From contig JAODUP010000127.1 of assembly GCA_025642065.1 (NCBI GenBank), positions 201,501 through 265,500 on the forward strand: a stretch of DNA of 64,000 nucleotides, read 5' to 3'. Source of the DNA: Paralvinella palmiformis (Eukaryota > Annelida > Polychaeta > Terebellida > Alvinellidae). The notes beneath the pieces were generated by a model that saw only the letters and a program-made list of their open reading frames with translations, was not told where the DNA came from and searched no databases. Below, piece by piece: positions 11,529 to 22,514 of the stretch; positions within the stretch are counted from its first letter, which is position 1, and the number at the start of each line of letters is the position of its first letter. Position numbers and translations under genes: made by a program.

Positions 11529-12050
11529 TCTAACCCTGCTATCCGCCACCAGCGAATCGCAGCCAACCTCACATACCGCCAACCTTTCTTTGATATTGAC
11601 CCGATTTATAAATTGATAGTTAGGGTTAACAAAGGATCGGATCAAAAGCCACGTGTAATTAACGACCTGACCAATAGATGTATAAAGTAGAAGCCACAAG
11701 TAATATGTAGCCACCAATAACTGTTCTGTTCATATCATTTTACCATATCATTTCTGATCATGGCTACTGTTTCGAGAAAACGTAAACGCACAGCACTTGG
11801 CATTGGACAGAAGCGGCAGATTATCGCATACTATTAGTGTGGTTAAATAAATAAATAGTTATTACTTACTATAGATGGTCTTTTATTATCCCGACAATAC
11901 ACTACATGTATAGTGTATTCAATTATGTGCTGTACCTTTTCATCCACCACCCCCCGGGGCTGTCCATCGAAATGCCCCCCCAACTCTAATGCCACTCCAC
12001 CACAACTTTTAGCCAGGTCTCAAAGTTGGCATAGAAGTGAGGTTAGACTG

Positions 12051-12091
<41 letters not shown>
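11490..12091. repeat. Paired TA microsatellites flanking the pogo element
   Basis: About 18 TA units lie on the left (11490-11525) and about 20 on the right (12052-12091), each directly abutting one transposon end. The element therefore either landed in a TA microsatellite or its TA duplications later expanded. Confidence 0.8.
11526..12050 (+). mobile_element. Short pogo/Tigger-type transposon inside TA repeats
   Basis: The ends are inverted: the left reads (T)AGTCTAACCCTGCTATCCGC and the right, read inward, CAGTCTAACCTCACTTCTA. CAGT-AACC termini of this kind are usual for pogo/Tigger elements, which insert at TA. An ATG at 11760 opens M-A-T-V-S-R-K-R-K-R-T-A-L followed by QKRQIIAYY and stops at 11837. 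This is the start of the CENP-B/pogo helix-turn-helix domain. The rest of the transposase is absent. (TA)n tracts flank it at 11490-11525 and 12052-12091. Confidence 0.75.
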
Positions 12092-12095
<4 letters not shown>

Positions 12096-12099
12096 AAGA

Positions 12100-14130
12100 A
12101 TTGTGATGTCCCGAAACACTAGTCACACAGTGATCTAGGCGTGGCGTTACTAATCAATGTGAATGTATTTATTGGCAAGATAATTTTATCTGAAATTATT
12201 AAGGAATTAATATGACGTATACTAAAACATTCCTTACCAAAAGAACATTTTCAATTAAGATGTGCATTGAAATTTCCTATAACATACACATATGTGGATG
12301 AGTGATTATACATTATTTAAATTATTTTGTTCAGAAAGTGCAAAAACTCATAACTATTAGCGGATTATTATCATAAATATATCGATAAAAAAAAATATTG
12401 TCTTTATTAAATGCTACACCAAGTATTCGGTTATCTCCATACTCAGTAAAAAGAACAATGTGAAAGCAAATGATCAATATATCAATGAAACCATAACGTC
12501 GACATTTTACAATTTAAAAATTATTAGTTATGGCAAATGAAGCAAAATCAATAAAACAGTACGTATATTAATCAACATATACAGTTCTTATTTATGCAGC
12601 CAGGTTTTCTGTAATAAAACAATACAATAATTAATACATATATCATATAGAGCACCAACTGATAATTTAAAATCTTCATAATTATAAGAACAACTCTTAC
12701 ATTTTCGGTGAAAATTATTCAATGCGAACTTTATCTATAGATATATCATGAATGTGACGTTTAATATATTACACGGTTGTGTTTGCATGGTTGAATCGTA
12801 TTGCATCCTGTTGCATCGTGTTGCGTCGGTGCTATGAGTATTGGTCCGAATTAATTATGTTTATATTATTCAATTATATTGTATAGTAATATTTAACTCT
12901 TCTGTTTTAGGCTTTATTTTAACTGGTGAATTCTTGGCTGTGGTGTACTACAAAAACTGTTGTTTTGTGCTGATTACAGTGAATTGTTTATATTTAGACG
13001 ATCCTCTTCTGAATTTCTTCACTATTATATATATATATATATGGACAACCAGTTATAACACTACCTCACTAGATCTTTTAATAGGAACACGTTCTTGATA
13101 GAGATTATAGCCTGAACCAGACAATTTTTATAGAAACGATCAAAATCAAACTAAACAAGTATTTTTAACAATTCTGAAAACTTTGGGGAGGATAGAGTAT
13201 CTTCCATCTCTCAGAGAATCTCATGCACACAGCAAGAAAACTGGAAAACCCCATTAATAATAATGAAGTCGGTGAAAAGTCCCACTAATAGCAGACCAAC
13301 CACAAAACTACACAAAAACGAAATAGAGTTGAATAATGATGACAAAAATACGTTCCCGAATCGAACTTTGTCTTTCAGAACAACGCATCCACTAGCACAG
13401 ACCTGCTGCTTTCTAATCAGTCATAAACGTCAATTATACTGTTATAAATAAAATAATGATGTGAACTGATAAATTGCTGTATTGAACTGATCATACTGTC
13501 TGTTGGTTCTTTAATGAAGATGCGTGTATTTATCAATCGTCATATGTTTATGAACTTCAATATCATACAAATCGATCCAGTGATTAGGAGAAATTATTAG
13601 ATTTCAGTATATTTTACTGAATTGTAAAATACCTAAAATACGAATGTTTCATCCATGAACATTTCAAAACATGTCATTCATCCCATTCCGATAATTGCTT
13701 CAGTTAAGAAACTTTAATGCAGATTAGTCCATTGGCTAATACGTTTTCACATTCAGTGCTTATTTTAAGTAGCAATGAATACCCCACTCAGTAATTGTTT
13801 TTACTGGTTATGTTTGTGTGTATGTTTGAATGAAATATCAGAGTGCACAATAAACACAAACATGACCGATTAGTAAACAGCTCAAGCAAAAGGTTCAGGA
13901 CGAACATATCATGTGTTTATAAAGAATGACATTTTACTGAACAAGAAAAATTTAAAAAATCTTTCATTTGACTTTCTTCCTGTTTATCTGAATGACATGT
14001 AGTTACGTGGTCTTAGTGAAATATACCACGATATTTTTCTAAAGTCATTGAAACAAAACGTGTCAGAGCCATTATCTTATAATAATACGTTAAGCTCCTT
14101 AAGTATCCACATCTTTTATTATTACAACTC
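12100..14130. other. AT-rich stretch, no recognised gene
   Basis: I searched the minus strand here for the next RUFY exon and found none. The plus-strand open frames at 12841-13098 and 13263-13451 show no family features. A short TA run lies near 13025-13041. Confidence 0.5.
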
Positions 14131-14132
14131 AC

Positions 14133-14303
14133 GTTTGATCCCATGTCGCAGAACATGTTCAAGAACAACGAAAAACTGTTGTAATGGCACGTTATCATCA
14201 TCTAACATTCGCCCTCTAGACAACGAGGAATCTATCAGCTCTTTGATGACCAATTTACAGACATTCAATAGATTAGTCCTCTCAATGACCATTGGATCTC
14301 TCC
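14133..14303 (-). CDS. RUFY: RUN-domain exon of a RUFY1/2-type gene
   Basis: This 171-bp exon is bounded by a TTACAG acceptor (3' of 14303 on the minus strand) and a GTGAGT donor. It encodes 56 complete codons, phase 2 at entry and 1 at exit. The peptide runs [14 protein letters not shown], then [18 protein letters not shown], then [18 protein letters not shown]. This is the N-terminal half of the RUN domain of RUFY1/RUFY2, where IERANLLN, LDSD and [11 protein letters not shown] are characteristic. RUFY proteins bind small GTPases and PI3P on early endosomes through RUN, coiled-coil and FYVE regions. I did not find the preceding short exon with the ATG or the following exons. The downstream intron must be large or the other exons lie outside the window. 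Confidence 0.85.
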
Positions 14304-15599
14304 CTGTAATAACAATGTAGAAATATTATATACATTATTCGCTTAATACTAATAGTAACAAGTCACTGCCTGATTATTATAAGCTCTAGGTAGCTAACAC
14401 ACAGACTATAATTATACAATGATTTTGTTACTTGTATCCAAACATGTTCATATTATTTCCCATACAGAATTACAAATATTATTTATGTCAAATTGGATTG
14501 AACCACTGACTGGTCCTGATACTGAAAAATGATGATGATGACATCAATGATGACAGTGACATTGATCAGATAGATGTCCTAAAATTTCTACAATGATCCT
14601 AGTGCTTTGTATAAATCTTGATGGCTTATAATGTTATATTTGAATAATAAAATGAAAATTAGCATTTCTAAATTGAATATAAACTATTGTATGACACATT
14701 AAATTCTTATAAAATGTTAATATCAGTCACATGTCAATATCATATCATATAGATTTTGTGAATGCTATCATATCAGACTGAATAAATTATGAATAAATGT
14801 ATAATAATACTGCTTGTGTCTGGTCTACTCATCAGCCTGTGGGAACCAGCTAATTCGCTTTTCGTACGCGACAAATATGTCACGCCCACTGGAAAGCGGC
14901 TACATGCAGGCTACGTACAAAAAGCGGAAGCACGTAAAAAACATACCATTTGATTATGTGTATGTCTCCTTTATTTCTCATTGATGCTTGATATATCCCT
15001 CTTGCATCCTGCACTTATAACAATAGTTCAAGTAGCCAATTTACGTATAATAAATAACCCTCAGCAACAACCATATCATTATTGATGTCATACACAGCTG
15101 TAACAATTATAGATAATACAATCTTGCGGATTTTCGAACAAATAATAAATGCTAACTAATTAAATTATATACCAGTGTATGTGTTATATAAAGGTGTGGA
15201 AATAGGTTTGTTTTACCTGTATAAATCTTACTGTATTGTGTCAGAACGGTGGCTACATGAATACGAAATAATAATATCTTGCAGTATTTAGACTAAATAT
15301 CACTAACTTTTCTTCATGTTCAAACACGTATCTAGGAACTGTTAGCCTTGTTGTCTTTCTCTTACTAGAAGTGTACATAAGCCGACCATTTAAAAACACA
15401 CATATTAATATAAATTATGTGTGTACTGAAATACGACTCCTCTCACTAATAAAAGTTTGTTGCAGTTTCGGATATGATTTTCTTTATGAAGCATTGTATT
15501 GTTTTACTCAAGTAAGTAATACGACTAAGAAGATTTTAATTGGGCTTGCTTAGTGAAGTGTTTATTATAGAAAACGTATCCTTATCAAAATGTGTCTCT
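14304..15599. other. AT-rich stretch upstream of the RUFY exon
   Basis: It probably holds RUFY intron sequence. The ATG-bearing first exon was not recognised. No other coding signal is supported. Confidence 0.4.
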
Positions 15600-15603
15600 T
15601 TAA

Positions 15604-15904
15604 GCTAAGATTCAATATACACGGTATGTGGCATGCCTATGCGTATATGCGACATGCGGTATGCGACTTGTGTGCTTCCGTATAAACGAATGCCCATGCG
15701 TCTCCGGACACCTGCTGGCCTACTTTCCTTGGGAAGCTATGCCTGGGTCGTAAATCAGGATTCGCACGAATCGCTATATGGGGCGATCCATGTTGTCACG
15801 GATCGCATATGCAGCCGCACATATGGAATAATGCTGGTACTTTTACATGTTTTCCAGTTTTGAAGCATTCCGATAACGCATATCGGGTATATGGAATCTT
15901 AGCG
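15604..15904. mobile_element. TTAA-flanked MITE with terminal inverted repeats
   Basis: The left end GCTAAGATTCAATATACACG is inverted at the right end (CGCTAAGATTCCATATACCC reading inward). Both sides are flanked by TTAA (15600-15603 and 15905-15908). TTAA duplication is a piggyBac trait, though the termini do not begin with the usual C-C-C. The interior is GC-richer than the surroundings and rich in short palindromes (GCATGC, CATATGCG). A sequence like its right end occurs near 49438-49470. Confidence 0.6.
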
Positions 15905-16656
15905 TTAAAAACCTTTTATAAATGATATTAAACAGGATCTCCATGATGCCGTCAATTGATTGTTTCGTGTGAAACTAGGTTCTTATAATACTAAGCATTT
16001 AGATCGAATAAACCACAATAGGAGCCATTCCAATACGTTGTACAGTAAAGGCTCAAATAATATGATATTAGAAAAATTCTAAACTTCTCAAGAAATGACG
16101 CACTTAATCTCCTAGAACAATTTATTCTAAAAAGCTAGGGTTACTACACCAAACAAAGAGTCGCCATCTGACTCAAGTCAAGATACAGGCACCTGCAATA
16201 CTATCTGATTGGATGACCTGAGTTTTTTATATCTAGATGCATAGCCATTGATAGATTTATAAGTTTTAATAAAATCATCTGACAAACACTTGGTTTTGAA
16301 ACATTTAATAAATATAATAATATTTTAGGATATAGTTGTCACTATGCGAGCTGCACCATTCTGAATTCAATCTCCACACAGCTACACAGTGACATTTGAG
16401 AATATGCAAAGCCTGCTACTACCCGAAGGATAATGATTATTCTATATTGAGAGTACACTGGCTAATGAAATAAAAAAAATATTTTGATACTTTTGGGCAT
16501 AAAAAGAGTTGTACGCGTGACCGTGCGTGTGCCTTAGGGGGAAAATGTATGCCACGACTCCAAAATTCTGAATTAATGTTTTTATTTTGTCGTCTGAACT
16601 AAATAAAACAAATAACGAATGATTTCATAAAGGTCGAAAATCAATACTTAATTCTC

Positions 16657-16668
16657 GCTATATATATC
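16657..16668 (+). promoter_or_regulatory. TATA box of the intronless gene
   Basis: GCTATATATATC lies about 40 bp before the ATG at 16708, so transcription would start around 16690-16700 with a very short leader. Consistent with a self-contained promoter. Confidence 0.5.
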
Positions 16669-16707
16669 GCACATTTTTAACTGTCGGGCGCAGTTTGCTC
16701 TTCAACG

Positions 16708-17616
16708 ATGATGGCTAATCAACGAATTTATTGTACATTGATGTTAGCATTTTCGCTGACAGTAATTTGTTTGTTTGTGGCTAAAACGATTGATATAAAA
16801 ACGACCTCGAAAGAGATCGGGGCTAGTAAATACAAACTGCCTTCAGGCCAAAGTAATTTTGCGCTGTGGAACGTGAAGAACTTCGAAGAACGCTGCAGAC
16901 CAAAAACGCTGAAGACTCTTTTTGCTTTTGCTAAAAATGGCACCGTTGACGAAAACAACGGTTCCGTCAGAGAAGCGAAGAAGTGTTGGATGGATGCCCT
17001 GATATTCTATTTGAATTATCCTCTGGAGTTTTCGTTTGGCAGTCATATATTGCCATTAGTCGCTTCACTGTGGATAACGGATGGCCCCATTTTGGAGATG
17101 GGAAGTGGGTGGTATAGCACCCCGGTGTTTCACAGAATCTCTCTCCTCCAAAGAAGACGGGCGCTAACTGCTGAATCCAACTACCAATGGCTGCAACACT
17201 TTTTCTTTTTCGCCTCGGATTATCATCACATATACTATGTAAACGTAAGCGAAGATGCCACACCGGGCCTCAGTGACAACATTAATACAGTTTACTCATG
17301 GGACGACATAGGCAATCAGATTGAAGACTGGGACGTCGTCTTCATCGACCAGGCACCGGCCCTCCGACGCAGGATTGACATGGAGCGGATACGAGCTCGC
17401 TCTAAGCTGATACTGGTTCACGATACAGAACCGAGAGCGTATGGAATATACCAGACGCATGACATTCTAATCACTTTCAAGGCAAGAGCCTCATTTGGAG
17501 AAGGTTGGACAGATACATACACCGATCTTGTGAGCGATACTCATCCTGAAATGGTATCAGCTGCTCAAGTACTTTGTAATTGGGGTATCGAATTAATAAA
17601 AACCCTGAATAACTGA
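16708..17616 (+). CDS. Intronless type II membrane protein with class I methyltransferase-like core
   Basis: It is a 302-aa uninterrupted frame, by far the longest intact one in the window. Residues 8-29 form one hydrophobic segment after a short N-terminus, so a signal anchor with a luminal C-terminal domain is likely. Three N-glycosylation sequons (N77-G-T, N84-G-S, N179-V-S) fit a luminal domain. The core looks Rossmann-like: motif I is GPILEMGSGWYSTP (E130, G132, G134). Then come ALTAESNYQWLQHF (E156, candidate SAM-ribose acidic residue), WDVVFIDQAPALRRR (D214) and KLILVHDTEPRA (H238, D239). I do not know a characterised homologue or the substrate. Methylation of a glycan or other secretory-pathway substrate is inference. 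An AATAAA lies near 17868. ATG at 16708 is followed at once by a second ATG, and either could be used. It may be nested in a RUFY intron on the opposite strand. Confidence 0.8.
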   Translation: MMANQRIYCTLMLAFSLTVICLFVAKTIDIKTTSKEIGASKYKLPSGQSNFALWNVKNFEERCRPKTLKTLFAFAKNGTVDENNGSVREAKKCWMDALIFYLNYPLEFSFGSHILPLVASLWITDGPILEMGSGWYSTPVFHRISLLQRRRALTAESNYQWLQHFFFFASDYHHIYYVNVSEDATPGLSDNINTVYSWDDIGNQIEDWDVVFIDQAPALRRRIDMERIRARSKLILVHDTEPRAYGIYQTHDILITFKARASFGEGWTDTYTDLVSDTHPEMVSAAQVLCNWGIELIKTLNN

Positions 17617-17866
17617 TACTATATATATAATATATAAAACAAGGTAAAAGGTTAACTAATTTATACGTACCTTAGTCAATGTTGTATAAGTACAAATGTG
17701 TTGGATGTGGGGTGAGGTGGTGGTGGGGGGGGGACTAGAAATATGAATTAATGTGCGCCATTTAGTTGTTATTAGTTTTTCATCGTGATTAGAGAACTAC
17801 TAAAATTATATATTTCTATCAGATGGTGGTATAAGTTGGTATCTGGGACAGATTCTTCACAGTCTT

Positions 17867-17873
17867 GCAATAA
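17867..17873 (+). terminator. Candidate polyadenylation signal of the intronless gene
   Basis: An AATAAA occurs in CTTGCAATAAACG about 250 bp after the stop codon, on the plus strand. It is the first canonical hexamer noted after the coding region. Confidence 0.4.
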
Positions 17874-17879
17874 ACGTAT

Positions 17880-18800
17880 GCACAGATAAGTGTTCAAACA
17901 TTGCATAAATATAAATTTTGTGTCATAATATTAATATCGCATTCCAGGTGATGATGGCTGAATTTTATATAATAATAGGGACAGATGTATTTATGAAATA
18001 GACGAATGTAAAAGATATGGAGTTATCGGTTCACTGAAAAGTGAACTAAACTCTCTCGTTCATCTTTCTCTTTTTATTTACTCCCTGACGGAAACAGCCA
18101 GATGAATGACCGAGCTTAATTCACGAGGAATGGCTTATTTTAAATAATATATTAATGATTCAGTGAGTAACATAATAAACTAGTCAAATACAGTACACGG
18201 GATAAACGTAGTGAGAAACATAAGGTGTTTTTGTTAGCTTGCATGCGTTGTCTCATTAATAAGGTTAAATGTGCCGTCGTGTAACAGTCAAATAAAACGG
18301 AAATAACAAAAGGACCGCAGCAGAAAATCGATGTTGTCGTATATTCAAATTATAGAGTTAACGTTATCCTTAAATATACGACACACTGGATAGCCACATT
18401 TTTGTCATCATTTTTCAATCCAAAACCCGCGTGTGATTCTTGTTATTTCACGCAGTAAATAGTTTTTAATGTATACCTTTATCTAATGCTAAACAGAGAT
18501 GTCATATGTTTAGGCGCACATACACAAAGGCACAGTGGTCATCTTAGAACGGTGCAAAAAATACCAAAAGACTGACGTGTACACTCATGGCAGTCGGCCA
18601 CTACAACATATAATTGTTCAATGAGTAGCATACATTACACTGTCTACACTTAATGTAAAAGATTAGTGAACATTAATTTTACATTATACCAAAACCTTAT
18701 ACTTATAACTAGACTAAGAATTTTTTTTTTCTTTTCTTGAGACTTGCCAACTATTGTAAAAGTAATCTAATTGAAATATAACCTGAGCACAAACACGTGT
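17880..18800. other. Intergenic stretch, nothing recognised
   Basis: AT-rich DNA without a supported coding or RNA feature, between the methyltransferase-like gene and the Ty3 remnant. Confidence 0.5.
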
Positions 18801-18820
18801 ACAACAAATTATCTGAGAAA

Positions 18821-20340
18821 TTACAGATCGAATAACTTCTTGGGCTTCCTGTCTCTTACTGGATAGCGTCTGGGAGTAGTTAGTGTATCGGGTGGTTTAT
18901 CTGTGGGAGTTGGTGGTGTGCTATTGTCCTGTGTAATACTGGTATTCGGCAAATCTGAACTCTGATCTGATTGTACTGGTTTTACAACTGGATTTACATT
19001 AGGTGGTACACCACCAGGTAGTGTTACTGGTATTTGGTTGGGTGATGCATCGGTGGATATCACCTGTTTGCTACATATTCTGGCTGCTGATCATCTGAAA
19101 TAGTCTCGCCTGATCTTAGTAGATGATCAACATGAATATGGCGTACACCCTGGCCTACACGAACAAGATACATAATTCTGTGCTGGCATGTGGAGTTATT
19201 CTATACATCAACAGGAAATTAGATAACTGCTGGCTTCGAGACATGGATGGGAACTCCCTCAGTCCTTGTTTCAGCGTCTGATGACGCAACGTTCAATACA
19301 ACAATTACCGGATGGATGGTATGGTGGCGACAATATTTCCTCGATACCATTTAGCTTCAAGAACTATCCAAACTCTCGGCTTGCAAACTATGGTCCGTTA
19401 TCAGACACTACTTCATGGGGAATGCCAAAAGACGCAAACAAGTTACGAAGAATCTCTATGACTCTCTGAGAGGTAGTACTTGCAGTGGGGAATACCTAAT
19501 CAATTGAAATAACTGTCAACTACCAGAAGGTAGTTTGTTCCATCGTATTCAGCAAAGTCAATATGTAGTCTTTCCCACACCTGACTTGGATACTTCCATG
19601 GCAGTAACCGTCCAGTTGGCGGTGTCTTGCGACACGATAGGCAAATTTTCTATGTCACTGCCTATACCTGGATATCACAGATAATTTAGAGCCAAACCCT
19701 TCATGCGAACAATGCCTTGATGCTCCTCATGTAAGTCATTAAGCAGCTGTGGTCTGTATTTGTTTGGAATCACAACTCTTAAACCCCAATGTGTACATCC
19801 TTAGCCTACGGACAACTCATCTTTTTTATGAAAGTATAGGGCTCCAATTATACACATCGTCCAAATAATTGGGCGAACCAATTAACACGTGGTTTAGCAC
19901 ACACACACACACACACACACACTCTCTCTCTCTCTCGGCGTTTCTTCACTGATCTGCAGTAACGGGTAAATCGTTGGTATAAGCAAAATAATTCAGCCGG
20001 AACTCTGTCGCTAAAGTAGACCCTGCAAGTTGGAAACGTGATAACACATCAACGTCTGTGTGATCTTCCTATCTCCTATCACTCAGTGGGTTCTTTAGTG
20101 CTCACAGTTTATACTGAGTTTCTTTAGAGCCAAAATAAAGTCTGTAAGACTTTCATTTTCTCGCTGGTTACGTGAACCAAAAGTGAATCTTTCACCAACA
20201 ACACTGTGCTTAGGTTTGTAATATTCCTCTAATAGCTTAATCAGATCATTGTAAGCTTTTCCTGCTACACCGTCAGGAGTTACCAAAGACACGAACAATT
20301 CAAATGCACTTGCACCAATTAATGCCAAGAAAACGTTCAC
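18821..20340 (-). mobile_element. Internally deleted Ty3/gypsy retrotransposon
   Basis: On the minus strand a Gag segment (20340-20095: LIGASAFELFVSLVTPDG, then GKAYNDLIKLLEEYY, then RNQRENESLTDFI) is followed almost at once by the end of RNase H (DVDVLSRFQLAG near 20050). Protease, RT and most of RNase H are therefore missing. Next come the integrase H2C2 region (LHEEHQGIVRMK near 19700), the core with W-E-R-L-H-I-D-F-A (near 19580), SFGIPHEVVSDNGP and SPPYHPSGN (19440-19310), and the tail RRYPVRDRKPKKLF (18880-18821). Stops and frameshifts are present. It is a different copy from the one at 5-9 kb. Confidence 0.8.
19902..19937. repeat. (AC)n(TC)n microsatellite within the deleted Ty3 element
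   Basis: A CA tract followed by a CT tract lies inside the linker between the RNase H end and the integrase finger. It must have arisen after insertion. Confidence 0.8.
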
Positions 20341-20440
20341 TTTATTGTCGTTCTCAATTGTATGGATGATTATCTGTTGAAATCTTCATCCGAATGGTCT
20401 GATATATGTTGTTGCCTGCTGCATTGCAGTCAGGCGCCGC

Positions 20441-20990
20441 TTGATAAAGCTCGAGCCCTTCCTCGAGATATGTTGCCCCGAACCCATTTCCTCATCGCCG
20501 CTATCTACTTTGCTCTCAACGCAGCTTGATGAGTATCTGCCGAGTCCATCTACAGAGACGATGCCAGTCGCGACAGGGCCACTCATCAAGCGGCTGTTCT
20601 TCGAAACAAACACACCCCTGTCAGCTAGCGCTGCATGTGAGCGCCTGTTCAATGCAGCTGGGCATATGTTCACTCCAATGAGGGCTCGCATTGGCGACAC
20701 CAACTTTGAAAATCAGCTTTTGCTGAAATTGAACACGTGCTTGGTTCAGTGAACTCAAGGTGGCAGCACATGTGCACGGCTATGAATTTTCCTACCTCAT
20801 ATATTATTAGTTTTTGTGTTACAATCAATTTTATCTTCTACTTCGACTTTTACTTCAATTGATTTTAGAAAATAGTTTTACTTTTTACTCAAGTAGATTT
20901 TTACAAGCTTACTTTTACTTCTACTCAACTAGTTTTGAAGAGGCTTTTAATTACTTCTACTCAAGTACAAAAAAAAGTAGTTCAGTCAAA
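20441..20990 (+). mobile_element. hAT transposase C-terminus with Tol2-like subterminal repeats
   Basis: The frame 20441-20752 ends with the hAT dimerisation block: T-P-L-S-A-S-A-A-C-E-R-L-F, then AGHMFTPMRARIGD, then FENQLLLKLN. About 70-240 bp downstream are many copies of TTTACTT, CTACTTC and CTCAAGTA words, which resemble the subterminal repeats of Tol2-type hAT elements. The 5' part of the transposase is missing, so it is a 3' fragment next to the Gag end of the Ty3 remnant. Confidence 0.7.
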
Positions 20991-21278
20991 CCTGAGAATA
21001 GCCATTACCACTAACCCACTGGCAATAACAATTATGATCTATAAATTCAATCAGGTGTACTGCGAGTGATATCAATAAAACAAAATGACAATACACACAC
21101 ACACACACACAGAGCCATATATGGGTGCAATTCCACAAGTTTTCTTTTATTATAAAAACATACAAGTTGAGCTCAAAAATGTTATCATTTATATTGCTAA
21201 ATAATACAGATGTTTGATTGCCTGATTATTACAACTAGATATTAGTGAAAGAATAATAAAATAGATGGACGGCATTAT

Positions 21279-21282
<4 letters not shown>

Positions 21283-21315
<33 letters not shown>

Positions 21316-21329
21316 CACACACACACACA
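21283..21329. repeat. (TA)n followed by (CA)n microsatellite
   Basis: A TA tract runs into an AC tract. Further TA/AC/GA tracts lie at 21091-21111, 21879-21905, 22457-22503, 24411-24432 and 26306-26332. Confidence 0.8.
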
Positions 21330-21687
21330 GCCCATGTTGAACCACCAACTTTCTATGTTGGCTGCTATCCATATAGTTAATTTATTGTCATGTTTTAAAC
21401 AATATTCCTCTGCTTAAGAAGCACCAACATAATTGTTTTAGTAATTTTTGTTTGCCATAGACATAGATTCAGTGCTGGGAATACACAAGTATAAGTGCTA
21501 GTCCATCTGGTGGCATTACACAAATAGTTAAATGGAGCAATATAATAATACACCTATTTGACAGCGGAACCCGAAAGTTGATTAAACGCCCATCCATAGT
21601 AACTGTCCATCATGGTGTTTTGCAAGTGGCAGTTATGTGTTGTTCCTTCACGCACACACATAAATGGAAGAAATAACTTTATCACGT

Positions 21688-21697
21688 TTTATTTATT
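21688..21697 (-). terminator. Candidate polyadenylation signal of the UCP4-type gene
   Basis: TTTATTTATT on the plus strand gives two overlapping AATAAA hexamers on the minus strand, about 260 bp after the stop codon. Confidence 0.4.
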
Positions 21698-21955
21698 CAC
21701 AACATATTTAATCACCATGCTTAATACTGCATCGAGTATAATGAACTATTGTTGTGACGTGATATCAAATAAAAAGATCAATATTTTATATCATTCAATG
21801 GTGTTCAGTAACATAAATCAATATATACAAAGGTTGTATCACATCAATACTGAACACGTGGCATCCATAGCACCATCAATATATATATATATATATATAT
21901 ATATAACTGTTTTACAGTTTATCTCCAGTTACATTGCATCCACTGATTGTGCGTT

Positions 21956-22470
21956 TTAGAAGGAAGAAGTTCCAGCCCTCTTCCTTATCTGCTCATAACT
22001 CAGCCAAAATGTCAGAGACCAAGGTGCCTGGAATTAAAGAATTGCCAAGTATCAATAATTAGTCTACAACATCAAACCTTTCTTTATCATCAAACATGCA
22101 CCTCGTCATTATCTGTCGAGTGAGCATTATTTTGTTTAGCCTTGGTAGTGGGCAGATATGTGACGGTTAGCTTAAGGACAATGAGGAATTGGATGAGCAA
22201 ATAAAACTTCACACTAGAGTTAATATGTCCTAATCTAATACTAGCTTGTTGAGTTAGTTATCCAGAGTATAGATATGATTAGCTTACCATTCTGATCCAG
22301 ATTGGTAAGAAGCCTTTATACAGAGCAAAGAATCCTTCCATCCGAACAGTCTTCATTAAACAATCAAATGAAGACTTATACAGTAATCCTCTGAAATGTA
22401 ATTTTCAAAAACTACTTCAATTTGTATTCAACAATGGCCACAGAAGCAGTACTGTAATATATATATATAT

Positions 22471-22514
<44 letters not shown>

